A stretch of 64,000 bases of DNA from Torulaspora globosa (GCF_014133895.1 NC_050727.1:1612001-1676000), one strand, 5' to 3'; counted from the first letter of the stretch, positions 11,101 through 20,079 are shown. Notes: generated by a model not told the origin, from the letters alone. Made by a program: numbers and translations.

Positions 11101-13404
11101 ATGGTGCCCTTCAACGTGCTATTCATAGACTCCTACGACTCATTCACCTTCAATGTGGTTAGACTGATAGAGAAGCAGCTGGTTAATGGCGATGAGCCGG
11201 TACATGTGACGACGATTCGTAACGATACTTTCACTGATATGAAGCAATTGGCGGCCGAGGTGGGCTATTTTGACTGTGTGATCGTCGGCCCCGGCCCTGG
11301 GAACCCTGTCAATGGTTTTGGCGACGTTGGGATCGTTTCCTGTCTGTTTTCCGGGGACGAATTGATCGAGGTCCCGGTCCTGGGGATCTGCCTGGGGTTT
11401 CAGGCGATGTGCCACTCGCAGGGCTCTTCCATAGACGAGCTGAAGACCATCAAGCACGGACAAGTTTATCCGATTGAGCTCCTGTCCGAGACGCGCACTG
11501 GGATATTCGACGGGTATCCCGCTGCGTTCAAGTCCGTGAGATATCATTCGCTGCATGTATCCAAGGCATCGCCTGCAGTGATCCCATTGGCGACCACCGA
11601 TGACGAGAATGGCTCGCTGCTGATGGCTGCGCAGATTAAACAGAGGCCGTGGTATGGCGTTCAATACCATCCGGAATCCTGCTGTTCAGAGCTGGGCGAC
11701 AGACTGATCAAGAACTTCTTAGAACTAGCACACGCTGAGAACCTGCGGACTGGCCGTTACCAGCGGAAGAAGGAGCTTTATATGAAGGATGCGGTCCAGT
11801 TTAGCCGGAAACTGGCGGAGCTAGATGGCACGATTGATCACAGCAGCATATTCAGAAAGTTCAAGCCTGCCGAGAAGAAGGAGGTCTCCATTCGCAAATA
11901 CAACGCAAGTAAGGTGCCCGAACTGACCCTGAAGCTGTCCGATAGCATTCCAGACGCAAAGTTTATTATGGCTTCGTCCAAGGTGGCCGACCACCGCGGC
12001 GAATGGTCGATCATTGCGTTACCAAATGAGCGCTCGGTCGTGCTTACACACTACTCGCAGGTGAACAGGACAACCGTCCACAGGTGGAGAGATCCCAAAG
12101 TAACCCAGGAACTGATTAACAGCGCTTTGAGAGGGGAGAATAACGAGGCAGATTTTCCGGAGTCGTTCCAAGTCCTGCGCGAAGACAAATCTCACTTCTG
12201 GATAACCATGGGGGAGTTCATGACCGACAAGCTCGTGTCGAACCACAAGGAGATACCATTCATCGGTGGTCTGGTGGGCACGCTGGGCTACGAAATGGGC
12301 TACTACGTTTACAACACAGTTCCTGCAGATGAAAGATTGATTCCCGACGCTAAGCTTGTATATATAGAGAACTGCATTGTGATCGACCACACGAGCGGCC
12401 AGCTCTACTGTATCTCACTCTGCGACCAGTTCCCGACGCAGATTACGCAAATGCTCGACGAGTGCGAGTGGCTCAACGACGACCAGCAGTGCCGAGACCT
12501 GCCCTGGAGCGACCAGCTGCCCTCCGACGTGTCCTTCGACATACAGATGCCCAACAAGGACGACTACGCTGCCGCATTCCGCCGCAGCCAGGAATACATG
12601 CACAGGGGCGACTCGTACGAGCTCTGTCTCACCACGCAGACCAACGTTGTACCCAGCAGGCGCATCGCACCCTGGCGGGTATTCCAGACGCTCGTCCGAC
12701 GCAACCCGGCGCCCTTCTCGAGCTTCTTCGAGTTCAGCGACGTGCTCGGCAGCGACAGCACGCTGTGCCTGCTCAGCACCTCGCCCGAGCGCTTCCTGAA
12801 GTGGGACGCCGACACCTGCGAGCTGCGGCCCATCAAGGGCACTGTCAAGAAGACCGCGGACATGACCCGCGACAAGGCGCTCGCGATCCTGCGCACCCCG
12901 AAGGAGTTCGGCGAGAACCTCATGATCCTCGATCTGATCCGCAACGACCTCTTCGAGCTGCTCCCGAACGTCGCCGTCCGCGAGTTCATGGCCGTCGAGG
13001 AGTACCACACCGTGTACCAGCTCGTCAGCGTCGTCGCCGCCCGCGGCCTCGCGAGCCCACTACTTCCCTACACGGGTCTCGACGTGCTCCGCCACTCGCT
13101 GCCCCCGGGCTCCATGACGGGCGCCCCCAAGAAGAGCTCTGTCGAGCTGCTGCAGCTCCACCTCGAGCCTGCGCTCTCGCCGGCTCTCGCCGGATCCCGC
13201 GGCCTCTACAGCGGCGTCACCGGCTACTGGTCCGCCAACGGCAACGGCGACTGGTCCGTCAACATCAGGTGCATCCACTCCTACAACGGCGGCGCCTGCT
13301 GGCACATCGGTGCCGGCGGCGCCCTCACTGTGCTCAGCTCGCTCGACGGCGAGCTCCAAGAGATGTACACAAAACTACAAAGCGCTCTGCAAGTGTTCCT
13401 CTAG
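11101..13404 (+). CDS. ABZ1: Abz1, bifunctional para-aminobenzoate (aminodeoxychorismate) synthase
   Basis: 767 aa, compared with 787 in S. cerevisiae. The N-terminal class I glutamine amidotransferase domain (about residues 1-230) has the nucleophile Cys97 in GICLGFQ and the His-Glu pair in YHPES (about 190). The C-terminal chorismate-binding domain has TSPERFLKWD, PIKGT (about 577) and LPPGSMTGAPKKSS (about 670). It converts chorismate and glutamine to 4-amino-4-deoxychorismate for folate synthesis. From about 12.42 kb to the stop the coding sequence becomes conspicuously C/G-rich at third codon positions, unlike the 5' half. That bias creates long spurious frames on both strands there. The 3' side abuts the retroelement region. 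Confidence 0.95.
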   Translation: MVPFNVLFIDSYDSFTFNVVRLIEKQLVNGDEPVHVTTIRNDTFTDMKQLAAEVGYFDCVIVGPGPGNPVNGFGDVGIVSCLFSGDELIEVPVLGICLGFQAMCHSQGSSIDELKTIKHGQVYPIELLSETRTGIFDGYPAAFKSVRYHSLHVSKASPAVIPLATTDDENGSLLMAAQIKQRPWYGVQYHPESCCSELGDRLIKNFLELAHAENLRTGRYQRKKELYMKDAVQFSRKLAELDGTIDHSSIFRKFKPAEKKEVSIRKYNASKVPELTLKLSDSIPDAKFIMASSKVADHRGEWSIIALPNERSVVLTHYSQVNRTTVHRWRDPKVTQELINSALRGENNEADFPESFQVLREDKSHFWITMGEFMTDKLVSNHKEIPFIGGLVGTLGYEMGYYVYNTVPADERLIPDAKLVYIENCIVIDHTSGQLYCISLCDQFPTQITQMLDECEWLNDDQQCRDLPWSDQLPSDVSFDIQMPNKDDYAAAFRRSQEYMHRGDSYELCLTTQTNVVPSRRIAPWRVFQTLVRRNPAPFSSFFEFSDVLGSDSTLCLLSTSPERFLKWDADTCELRPIKGTVKKTADMTRDKALAILRTPKEFGENLMILDLIRNDLFELLPNVAVREFMAVEEYHTVYQLVSVVAARGLASPLLPYTGLDVLRHSLPPGSMTGAPKKSSVELLQLHLEPALSPALAGSRGLYSGVTGYWSANGNGDWSVNIRCIHSYNGGACWHIGAGGALTVLSSLDGELQEMYTKLQSALQVFL

Positions 13405-13430
13405 CTATCAAGACTGCTAGCGGCCCATCG

Positions 13431-13516
13431 GCCGCCAATAGGGCCTCGATCGGCGTTGGATCAGCTTGAAGAGGTTGGCTCGTTTTTTCTCTCCGCGTTT
13501 TGTTCAGTAGGTAGCA
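13431..13516 (+). repeat. Direct repeat, copy 1 (matches SOL promoter segment)
   Basis: About 86 bp downstream of ABZ1 are a near-copy of 18969-19053. Shared blocks include GCCGCCAAT, GGGCCTCGATCGGCG, TGGATCAGCTTGAA and GGTAGCA at the end, with roughly one mismatch in seven bases by eye. The two copies lie in the same orientation and bracket the Ty3/gypsy relic. Copy 2 sits just upstream of the SOL TATA box and looks like ordinary promoter DNA, so this copy is probably the derived one. Confidence 0.8.
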
Positions 13517-13525
13517 GCATACAGA

Positions 13526-13576
13526 TGTTGTAATACAGGTCGGTATTACTTCTGTAACTTAGTCGTTAGGTCAGGG
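13526..13576 (-). repeat. LTR-terminal segment, copy at the 3' side of the element
   Basis: TGTTGTAATACAG at 13526 and the following ~38 bp (ACTTCTGTAACT, AGTCGTT, TCAGGG) match 18673-18719 with small indels. Ty3 sigma LTRs have TGTTGTA termini in both orientations, so this is probably the outer end of the 3' LTR. I could not fix the inner LTR boundary. The sequence from 13577 to about 14000 is AT-rich, has no gene, and may be the rest of the LTR. Confidence 0.6.
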
Positions 13577-14008
13577 TATCTTGCAGTAACTTAAACGTAA
13601 GTTATCAAGACAAAGAACGAAATGTGTTATTGCTTTCTTCTATTTTCCTAAGAAAGTACAGATGAATTGCCACTTGGATCTAACATAGCTGGCCTCCTAT
13701 TTATACGCTTCAATTCCATCATTCGATTAACCGATTTGGATTCCACGGGTCGGTTTATCCACAATCGTCTCATAGTTGTTAGATCGCCATTGACCAATCT
13801 GATGTCGGTTCCCTTATCGGACCAATGTTAGTGGACCTTGATTCTTCGATAATGGATTGTATGATCATCAGACGTCATTCTATGATTCCTCTTGATTGGT
13901 TGATTCATTTGTTATTGTAATGTTCATGACCCCTCATTCTTTGCTGGGCTCGAGCTACGTCAGCTCAACTGCTGCTTGTATCAGATCTAGATACGAGATC
14001 TTCCCCGT

Positions 14009-14356
14009 GTGTGTTTGTGCAAAGCTGTTCTAGTCAGTTTCCAGCTGCAGCTGGACTAATTCCTTCAGAAGGTCAAACCATACTGCAGCTTGTGTTGGGA
14101 TGGCAGCATCGTGGGCAGCTTCCACATTTCTTGCTGCAACTGCCGGTATAGGTGGCTGGACTTATAAGTCTGGTTCAATGGCTGGCTGGACTTATGATTC
14201 TGGTTCAGCCACCTGTACCGACAGCTCCAGAAATAAATGTGGAAAATCCCCACAATGCTGCCATCCCAACACAAGCTGCAGTATGGGTTTGACCTTCTGA
14301 AGGAATTAGTCCAGCTGCAGCTGGAAACTGACTAGAACAGCTTTGCACAAACACAC
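14009..14356. repeat. Large inverted repeat with 150-bp arms
   Basis: The left arm, 14009-14158, is the reverse complement of the right arm, 14206-14356. The outer ~110 bp of each arm is nearly identical (I see one single-base indel and one substitution); the inner ~40 bp has diverged. The 47-bp spacer holds the palindrome GACTTATAAGTC. A direct repeat of GGACTTAT...TCTGGTTCA spans the spacer and its edge. As DNA this could extrude a cruciform; as RNA it would form a long hairpin. It lies between the pol stop and the LTR-like end of the retroelement. Confidence 0.92.
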
Positions 14357-14429
14357 TGCCAGAATAAACAGCTACCCCAGCAAATACTGCTGCGATCCCA
14401 CCGGCGGTCATCTTTACCCATTCAACCAT
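14205..14429 (-). CDS. Small hydrophobic ORF after pol (74 codons), unknown
   Basis: The frame begins MVEWVKMTAGGIAAVFAGVA and is rich in Ala, Gly, Val and Phe, with a likely membrane segment at about residues 8-28 and another hydrophobic stretch near 52-72. Its ATG (14427-14429) lies inside the last codons of the upstream 56-codon ORF, a stop/start overlap. Its downstream half is the right arm of the inverted repeat. The position after pol is where some Ty3/gypsy elements carry a third ORF, but I see no recognised domain. It may be a remnant rather than an expressed gene. Confidence 0.3.
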   Translation of the reverse strand: MVEWVKMTAGGIAAVFAGVAVYSGSVFVQSCSSQFPAAAGLIPSEGQTHTAACVGMAALWGFSTFISGAVGTGG

Positions 14430-14592
14430 TATGTGTTGCCAGATAATATAAGAAATAGAAACCGAATAATATAAGTATTGTCACTCCTATCCAAATGATC
14501 TTTCCAAGCCTTATATTCGCATCAGTTAAGGATTCTTCTGTTGAATCTGGGGTCAATGTCTCGTTTGTGCTTTTGTCTACTTGAACTCTCAT
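14422..14592 (-). CDS. Small single-pass membrane ORF after pol (56 aa), unknown
   Basis: It runs from the ATG at 14592 to the TGA at 14422. It begins MRVQVDKSTNETLTPDSTEE: a hydrophilic N-terminal part with an N-glycosylation sequon (NET), then a strong transmembrane segment (IIWIGVTILILFGFYFLYYL) and a short tail. It starts 30 bp after the integrase stop and overlaps the next ORF by 8 bp. The composition is what a real small membrane protein would show, and it is intact although gag and protease are broken. I do not recognise it. Confidence 0.35.
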   Translation of the reverse strand: MRVQVDKSTNETLTPDSTEESLTDANIRLGKIIWIGVTILILFGFYFLYYLATHNG

Positions 14593-14621
14593 TCCCTATC
14601 TTCCTATACTTTGTAGGCATC

Positions 14622-17353
14622 TTAGGTGTTGGATGTTAATAACCCTATGCGGGAGCCTAGATCAAGTTCATAAGCGTTGTCATGGATTTTTTTGACGACG
14701 TAGAAGGGACCAACGTAAATGGGTCGTACCTTCATGTAGGCTCCTCTCTTAAAGTACGCATCTCTGTGGACGAGAACGTCATCTCCTCTTTCCAGGATCA
14801 GCGGTTTCCGTCGTTTGTTGTTATTAACTTCCATTTCTACCTGAGCAGCTTCCAAGCGTTCCTTCGCTTGTAATGTAATAGCTTTCAAACGTCGAGACAT
14901 TTCGACGGCTGAAAAGTTTCTTGCATTAAGCTCCTCATCTGTCTTGAGCACCGGTTCGTTAGGAACGTATCCTAAGTCTATTTCAAACGGTGATGCACCT
15001 AAAGTTCTATTTGCAGTTGAGTTGTAGACAAATTCAATTTGCGGCAGATATTTATGCCAATTTTCGATATCTGTTGAAGCGTATGCTCTGAGCATTCTAT
15101 TCAGTGTCTGGATGGTCCTTTCAGTTTGACCATCCGTCTGGGGGTGATTCGGGGTCGACATTGTTGATTTAATCCCCAGCCGTTTCGTGAATTCCTGATA
15201 TTTGCCTGCAGTGATGCGGATATCTCTATCACTGGTGATAGTTCTCGGGAACCCATGATACGAAAACACACAGCGGAATAACAGGTCTATCAAATGAGAT
15301 GTATCGAGGGTTTTTCTTGTTGCAATGAAATGGGCACGTTTAGAAAAACGGTCTACCACAACCATGCTCATGTTCAGGTTATTCGCTGTGGGCGGCAGTC
15401 CAGTAACAAAATCCATTGATATGTCCTGCCATCTTCCGTCCGCTACGGGTAGCGGGTTCAGCAAGCCGTGCTGGCGTGGTATATGGGCTTTTATCAACTG
15501 GCGTTGGACGCATGTCCGGATATACCGCTCAATGGAATGTTGTAACTTTGGCCAGTAGTATATTGGGGCTATTTTCCCGATTGTAACTGTAACGCCAAAG
15601 TGCCCTCCGAACAAGGTATGATCATGGTATAGCTTCATGACATCGTTTTGATGGATTGTGGGTACAACGATTCGATCTCGGTAGTAAATTAAACCATTGG
15701 ATGTTGAGTACTTGCATCGGAAGGTCTCCGAGAGTAAGAATTTCTTCTGGTAACTTTGGAAAGCGGACATATCCTGGGCACTAACGTTGTGTCTCGTTAA
15801 TTCTTTCATGTGAATTAGAGCAGCACTACATAGTGGGTCGGATTTATAATCCAATTTCCATTGTTCCAGATTCAGGGAAGCCGGTAGTTCAGATTCTACC
15901 ACGTATACCGCACGGGATATGGCATCTGCAACTACGTTCTTAGGACCAGCGAGATATTCTAGGGTGCAGTCATAGGTGGCTAGGTCATCTAGCCATCTTT
16001 GAACCCTCCGGGCTGGCTCATTTTTATTCTGGAGTGACAGTAAACTGATATGGTCCGTTCTCAAGGTAAAGCGTTTACCATGCAGCAAGTACCTGAAGTG
16101 TTGTAAGTCTTTAATAATGCCTAATAGTTCTAGTTCACCAGCAGGGTAGTTTTTCTGAGCACTTTCTAACGATTTGGAGAAATAACCAACAACGGCAATG
16201 AGCTTATTCTTGGCATTAACCTCTTCTAGAACAGCACCAATGCCATCTTTAGAGGCATCTGTGGTTAATCGGTAAGATGCTTTGCTTTTGAACAGAATCA
16301 GTACCGGCGAATTGCAGAGCGCTGCTTTCAGCTCATCCACTGCTTTGTCTTGTAACTCGGTCCAACGACTTTTGTTACAAATAAACAATTGGATCGGTTG
16401 CGCTATCTGGGAGCAAGTCGGAATAAATCGTCTATAGTAATTTATCATTCCTAAAAACCTTTGAGCTTCCTTTATCGTTTTAGGTGTCGGGTACTTCTCA
16501 ACGGCCTCACATTTATTCTGTAAGGGTTCTATCTTGTTGACTCCGGTCTTATAACCTAAGAATTCGGTTTGCTTTGCAGCAAATCGACACTTTTTCCTCT
16601 TTACAATCAGATTCTTCTCTCGTAGAATGTTCAAAACCGTATCTAGATGACTCCAATGTTCTTCCAATGTTTCAGAGAAGATTAAAATGTCATCTAGATA
16701 GACATTGACGAACTTCAACCCTCGGAAAATGTCAGCCATATATCTAGCGAACGTACTAGGTGCGTTAACTAGACCAAAAGACATCACAGGGTACTCATAT
16801 TTCCCAGATGGAGTCACGAAGGCAGTTTTATATGTGTCCTCCGGATTCATCGGGATCTGGTGGTAACCACTGTGCAAATCTAAGGTTGTAAAAACCTGCG
16901 CATTTCCAATACGGCTTAATAAGTTGTCAATTCTTGGTAATGGGGACGGGTCAGAAATGGTAATCTTGTTCAGCTCTCTGTAATCAACACAGAATCGAAA
17001 TGATCCATCTTTTTTGTCGACAAGGACGACAGGAGAGAAGTACACGGGGACTTGGAAGGGACAATAAACTTCTTATCTAGGAGATCCTGGACAAGCTTAT
17101 TGATCTCTTGCTCAGTCTTTTGTGTAGTTTGATAGGGTTGGAGTCTTGGTAGACGAGCGTCCTTTTTGATTTCAATATCACTGGCTGCCTCGTCTGAGCT
17201 TGAAAATCTAGGCGGAAGGTCATTTCTAATGATCTTCCCATACTTTTGTTGAAGCCATGGAGGTAGCACATCAAAGGTATCTTTCAACCTTTGTTCACGG
17301 ATAACCACAGGTGCTAACCCTCTTATGCTTGCAACCAGGGATTTCTCTCCCAT
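14622..17353 (-). pseudogene. Ty3/gypsy pol: RT - RNase H - integrase, frameshifted
   Basis: The linker leading into RT is read in one frame (17353 down to about 17035, ending ...KKFIVPSKSPCTS). RT, RNase H and integrase are in another frame of about 807 codons. The switch lies in a TCTCTC run near 17031-17040 and looks like a 2-nt gain. RT has CVDYRELN, LDLHSGYHQIP and the catalytic YLDD. RNase H has LTTDASKDGIGAVLEE and LRTDHISLL. Integrase has an N-terminal HH...CC region in which the second Cys appears replaced (CVQRQ), core Asp in SMDFVTGLPP and TSDRDIR, and Glu in DGQTERTIQTLNR. A GPY/F-type tail (VGPFYVVKKI) closes the protein. The long open frame suggests fairly recent inactivation. 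Confidence 0.9.
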
Positions 17354-18102
17354 CTACTCCAGGAATGCCGCTTCTTCAGGTATCCTAATCCGCTCCAATA
17401 ACTCTTGGACGATTAACTCGGGATCACCTGGATAACTAGGGTTGTCAGGCGCATTCGCTGTCTCTGAAGTAGTGGTAACAGGAGATGGAACATCACATTT
17501 GGTTTTACCACGATGGCCAATGGATTTCCGGTCAATTGCTTCAGGAGTAGTGGGGGCAAGAGACATTTCAGGCCTTCTGGAATTATCACGATTACCAGCA
17601 GACTCAGGCTCATGGTAGCTAACCTTGACAGGATTTTCACAAGCTTCCAGGTTCGGCGTCGTTGTCAATATCATTGACAACAGTTTCGGGTAGCGAGGGA
17701 GGATAGGATTGCCAATCAGCATTTGGTAGTCCATATTCTCCAGGACATGTGCCGCTACTGGGATCTGTAAGTCTTCTACGGAACGGTTAGACTTACGGCT
17801 TCGGTTGTCGTCGACGCATCGGTAGGGATAAACCCTCTGAATCGGAAAGGTGGTGTCTCGTATGTCCTCAGGTTTAATAACTTCACCATATCCGAACGGA
17901 TGAACGAAGCAGGCGATCCACTATCAAACAAGGTTTTCTTTTTTTGTTTTTTGATGACGATCGTTCTCTCAGCCGGATTATCCATCTCCGGGATGGAAAT
18001 ATAATGTACAATCGGCTGGCTTCTAATGCACAATGATCGTTTTTTCGGACTCGTCTCAGTGTCCATGCCGGCTAGGCCTCGCCTCACGCTCTCGGCACTC
18101 AT
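17354..18102 (-). pseudogene. Ty3/gypsy aspartic protease and PR-RT linker, broken
   Basis: The segment 17776-18102 encodes the retroviral-type protease core with the catalytic motif LFDSGSPASFIRSD. It ends at a frame change near 17.75 kb. The frame 17354-17734 continues with LIGNPILPRYPKLL, the usual second half of the Ty3-like protease, then a Pro/Ser/Thr-rich linker. It stops at a TAG (17354-17356) directly followed, in the same frame, by the RT linker. So the protease is split by a frameshift and the polyprotein by a nonsense codon. A related protease scrap lies at 40.15 kb. Confidence 0.8.
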
Positions 18103-18630
18103 TCATACGGTGACCGGCCTTCTTGCAATAGAATAAGTTGCGCAAGGCGTTTTTGTCGCTTAACGTATTGAGATCTTGCTTGATTCCTAGGTCTTTTCAC
18201 TCTGCGATTGTTGGAACCGAAGACTGCTGAGACGGTTGTATCCTCGTCCGCTACTCTATCGGTTTTTGCGTTGACGACTTGAGGCATCGGAAATAGAGAG
18301 CTATCGCCAACTTCTCAATCGTATAGCCTTTGGGAATCTTATCCCAGTTCTTTTTGAACTGTGTGTTACCCAGGTTTGCTTGAGCTAACGGAATGATGCT
18401 GCTGATTATCCTACTAACGCCGGGCTCCTTCGTCGCTCGAACGACACATCCTGATAATCCCTCGCTTATGTAGTCTTGAGCCCATGCGGCTGGACCGTTA
18501 AGGTGTCTTGCGAAATAACAACTCGGGCGGCTTCGGTATGCCAAATGTTCCCATGTAAAAGTTCATGTTGGGTCCAAACTCGCTTGGAGTTTCTCAGTTC
18601 CTTTCTCCCTCGACATTAGAGCTCATGTTG
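18080..18630 (-). pseudogene. Ty3/gypsy gag remnant
   Basis: A possible gag start (MSSNVEGERN, then a stop) lies near 18630. A longer piece, 18251-18544, reads ...AAWAQDYISEGLSG... and ...KKNWDKIPKGYTIEKLAIAL, typical of a Ty3-like capsid. Near 18090-18130 another frame gives C-KKAG-H-RMNE-C, three of the four ligands of a CCHC zinc knuckle; the first Cys is lost. Stops and frame changes occur throughout, and the region is much shorter than an intact gag, so internal deletion is likely. Confidence 0.65.
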
Positions 18631-18672
18631 ACAGGGTGTTTATTTTCAGAGGCAGCTAGTGACCGTAAACGC

Positions 18673-18719
18673 TGTTGTAATACAGTCGTTACTTCTGTAA
18701 CTCAGTCGTTCGATCAGGG
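18673..18719 (-). repeat. LTR-terminal segment, copy at the 5' side of the element
   Basis: TGTTGTAATACAG at 18673 and the following sequence match 13526-13576 with a few indels and mismatches. For a minus-strand element this is the inner (U5) end of the 5' LTR. Only about 47 bp remain before unrelated RNase H-derived sequence begins, so the 5' LTR is truncated. Confidence 0.6.
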
Positions 18720-18726
18720 CAGCGAG

Positions 18727-18900
18727 CCTACGTAGCCGCCTAACCATTTCTGAACCCTCCGGCCGGCTCGTTTCTGCGACAGCAACCTGATAGGGTCCGT
18801 TCATCAAGGTAAAGTGTTTACCATGCAACATGTACCTGGTGTAAGGCTTTAGTAATGCCGAGTAGTTCTAGTTCACCACCAGGATAGTTCTTCTGAGCAG
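18727..18900 (-). pseudogene. Second RNase H scrap of a Ty3/gypsy element
   Basis: This stretch is a degenerate copy of about 15975-16161, in the same orientation: shared blocks include TGAACCCTCCGG, GGTCCGTTC, CAAGGTAAAG, GTTTACCATGCA and TAGTTCTAGTTCACCA. In translation it gives HGKHFTL and REGS-like remnants of the RNase H domain. It lies outside the gag end of the main element and directly after the LTR tip, so it comes from another copy or from a rearrangement. Confidence 0.8.
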
Positions 18901-18968
18901 CGGCGAACAGCAGAGCGCTGACTCGACCGACCGAGTCGCAAGACAGAGCCGTCTTGGCAGCCAGACGA

Positions 18969-19053
18969 GCCGCCAATCGGGCCTCGATCGGCGCTGGATC
19001 AGCTTGAACAGTTGGCTAGTTTTTTCACTCCCCATTTTTGCCACTAGGTAGCA
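18969..19053 (+). repeat. Direct repeat, copy 2 (SOL promoter)
   Basis: This is the partner of 13431-13516. It ends at GGTAGCA, immediately followed by CTATATAAGG, the likely TATA box of SOL about 125 bp before its ATG. Confidence 0.8.
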
Positions 19054-19179
19054 CTATATAAGGAGCAGGGCGAGCTGAAAAGGAGCTTTGCAGTGGAGTT
19101 TATGGAATACAAAGAGAGAGACGGCGAATTGCTTGCTGGTAGGCAGATATCAGGGTGGTAGTGTAGAATTGCAGGCTCG

Positions 19180-20079
19180 ATGACGACCACGGTACCTAAA
19201 GTTTTCGCGTTCCACGAGTTCCTAGGGGTGGCAGAGGCAGTAGCGGACCATGTTGTGTATGCGCAGAATAGTGCGTTGAATCGGAGTTTGAAGGAGAAGA
19301 AGAGCTCAAGTACGAGTCTGAATAGCAGCGCAGCATCGCGGGACTCGAGCAGTTCCGGTTCCAAGAAGGCAAAGAAGGAGAAGGAGGCGAGATTCAAGAT
19401 TGCGCTCTCTGGGGGATCGCTGATCCATGTTTTGCACGAGGGATTGCTCAAGAGGGAGGACGTACAGTGGGGGAAGTGGGATATCTACTTTGCGGACGAG
19501 AGACTGGTCCCGTTCGACTCGCCGGAGAGCAACTACGGGTTGGCGAAGCGCGAGATCCTGGACCAGATCGACACGGAGAAGTACGGGAGCCCCAGGGTGT
19601 TCCATATAGACGAGCAGCTGATCGGCGACCCGCAGGAATGCGCAGAAAACTACGAAAAGGTGCTTATCAAGGGGTTTGCCGGCAGAGACTCGGTGAAGCT
19701 ACCGATGTTTGACCTTTTCCTGCTCGGGTGCGCTCCGGACGGCCACATTGCATCGCTGTTCCCGAACTTCCAGGAGAATCTGCGGGAAAAGCTTGCGTGG
19801 GTGGTGCCTGTCGAGAACGCGCCCAGCGGGCCTTCCAACAGGATATCGCTGACGATCCCCGTCATTTGTCATTCCCACAGGGTTACGTTCGTGGTCGAGG
19901 GCGCCACCAAGGCGCCCGTCATCAAGACAATCATGGAGAGGCCCGAGAAAGGTCTGCCAAGTAGTATTGTGAACGAAGGTGCGGCAGGTCGTGTGTCTTG
20001 GTTCGTCGACGATGAAGCTTTGAGAGATGTGTTTGTGACGAAGAAGAAGTACAAATTCCATGTCGACGGTGACGAGTGA
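19180..20079 (+). CDS. SOL1: Sol1/Sol2-type 6-phosphogluconolactonase-like protein
   Basis: 299 aa, in the range of S. cerevisiae Sol1 (321) and Sol2 (315). The 6PGL signature blocks are present: ALSGGSLIHVL, DERLVPFDSPESNYG and LLGCAPDGHIASLFPNF. The last block has GCAPDGH; my recollection is that this resembles Sol1/Sol2, which are linked to nuclear tRNA export and lack clear lactonase activity, rather than the enzymes Sol3/Sol4. A low-complexity Ser/Lys segment interrupts the N-terminal third (about residues 35-65). TATATAAGG lies about 130 bp upstream. One gene here corresponds to SOL1 (next to ABZ1) and SOL2 (next to ERS1). Confidence 0.9.
   Translation: MTTTVPKVFAFHEFLGVAEAVADHVVYAQNSALNRSLKEKKSSSTSLNSSAASRDSSSSGSKKAKKEKEARFKIALSGGSLIHVLHEGLLKREDVQWGKWDIYFADERLVPFDSPESNYGLAKREILDQIDTEKYGSPRVFHIDEQLIGDPQECAENYEKVLIKGFAGRDSVKLPMFDLFLLGCAPDGHIASLFPNFQENLREKLAWVVPVENAPSGPSNRISLTIPVICHSHRVTFVVEGATKAPVIKTIMERPEKGLPSSIVNEGAAGRVSWFVDDEALRDVFVTKKKYKFHVDGDE

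Larger units (their letters stand above)
13526..18719 (-). mobile_element. Decayed Ty3/gypsy LTR retrotransposon
   Basis: A minus-strand element lies between ABZ1 and SOL, which are adjacent in the ancestral order. From high to low coordinate it contains a gag remnant, an aspartic protease, RT, RNase H, integrase, a stretch with two small ORFs and an inverted repeat, and an LTR-like end. The protease-RT-RNase H-integrase order is that of Ty3/gypsy rather than Ty1/copia. It is inactive: gag has stops, there is a frame change near 17.75 kb between protease and its downstream part, a TAG at 17354-17356, and a frameshift near 17.03 kb. The LTR ends are inferred from the shared TGTTGTAATACAG segments, and the outer limits are uncertain. 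Confidence 0.85.

Noticed and set aside
12415..13469. Long overlapping open frames on both strands inside ABZ1
   Set aside because: They follow from the very high G+C at third codon positions. Translations are low-complexity Arg/Ala/Pro or Val/Gly-rich, while the ABZ1 frame has clear enzyme motifs.
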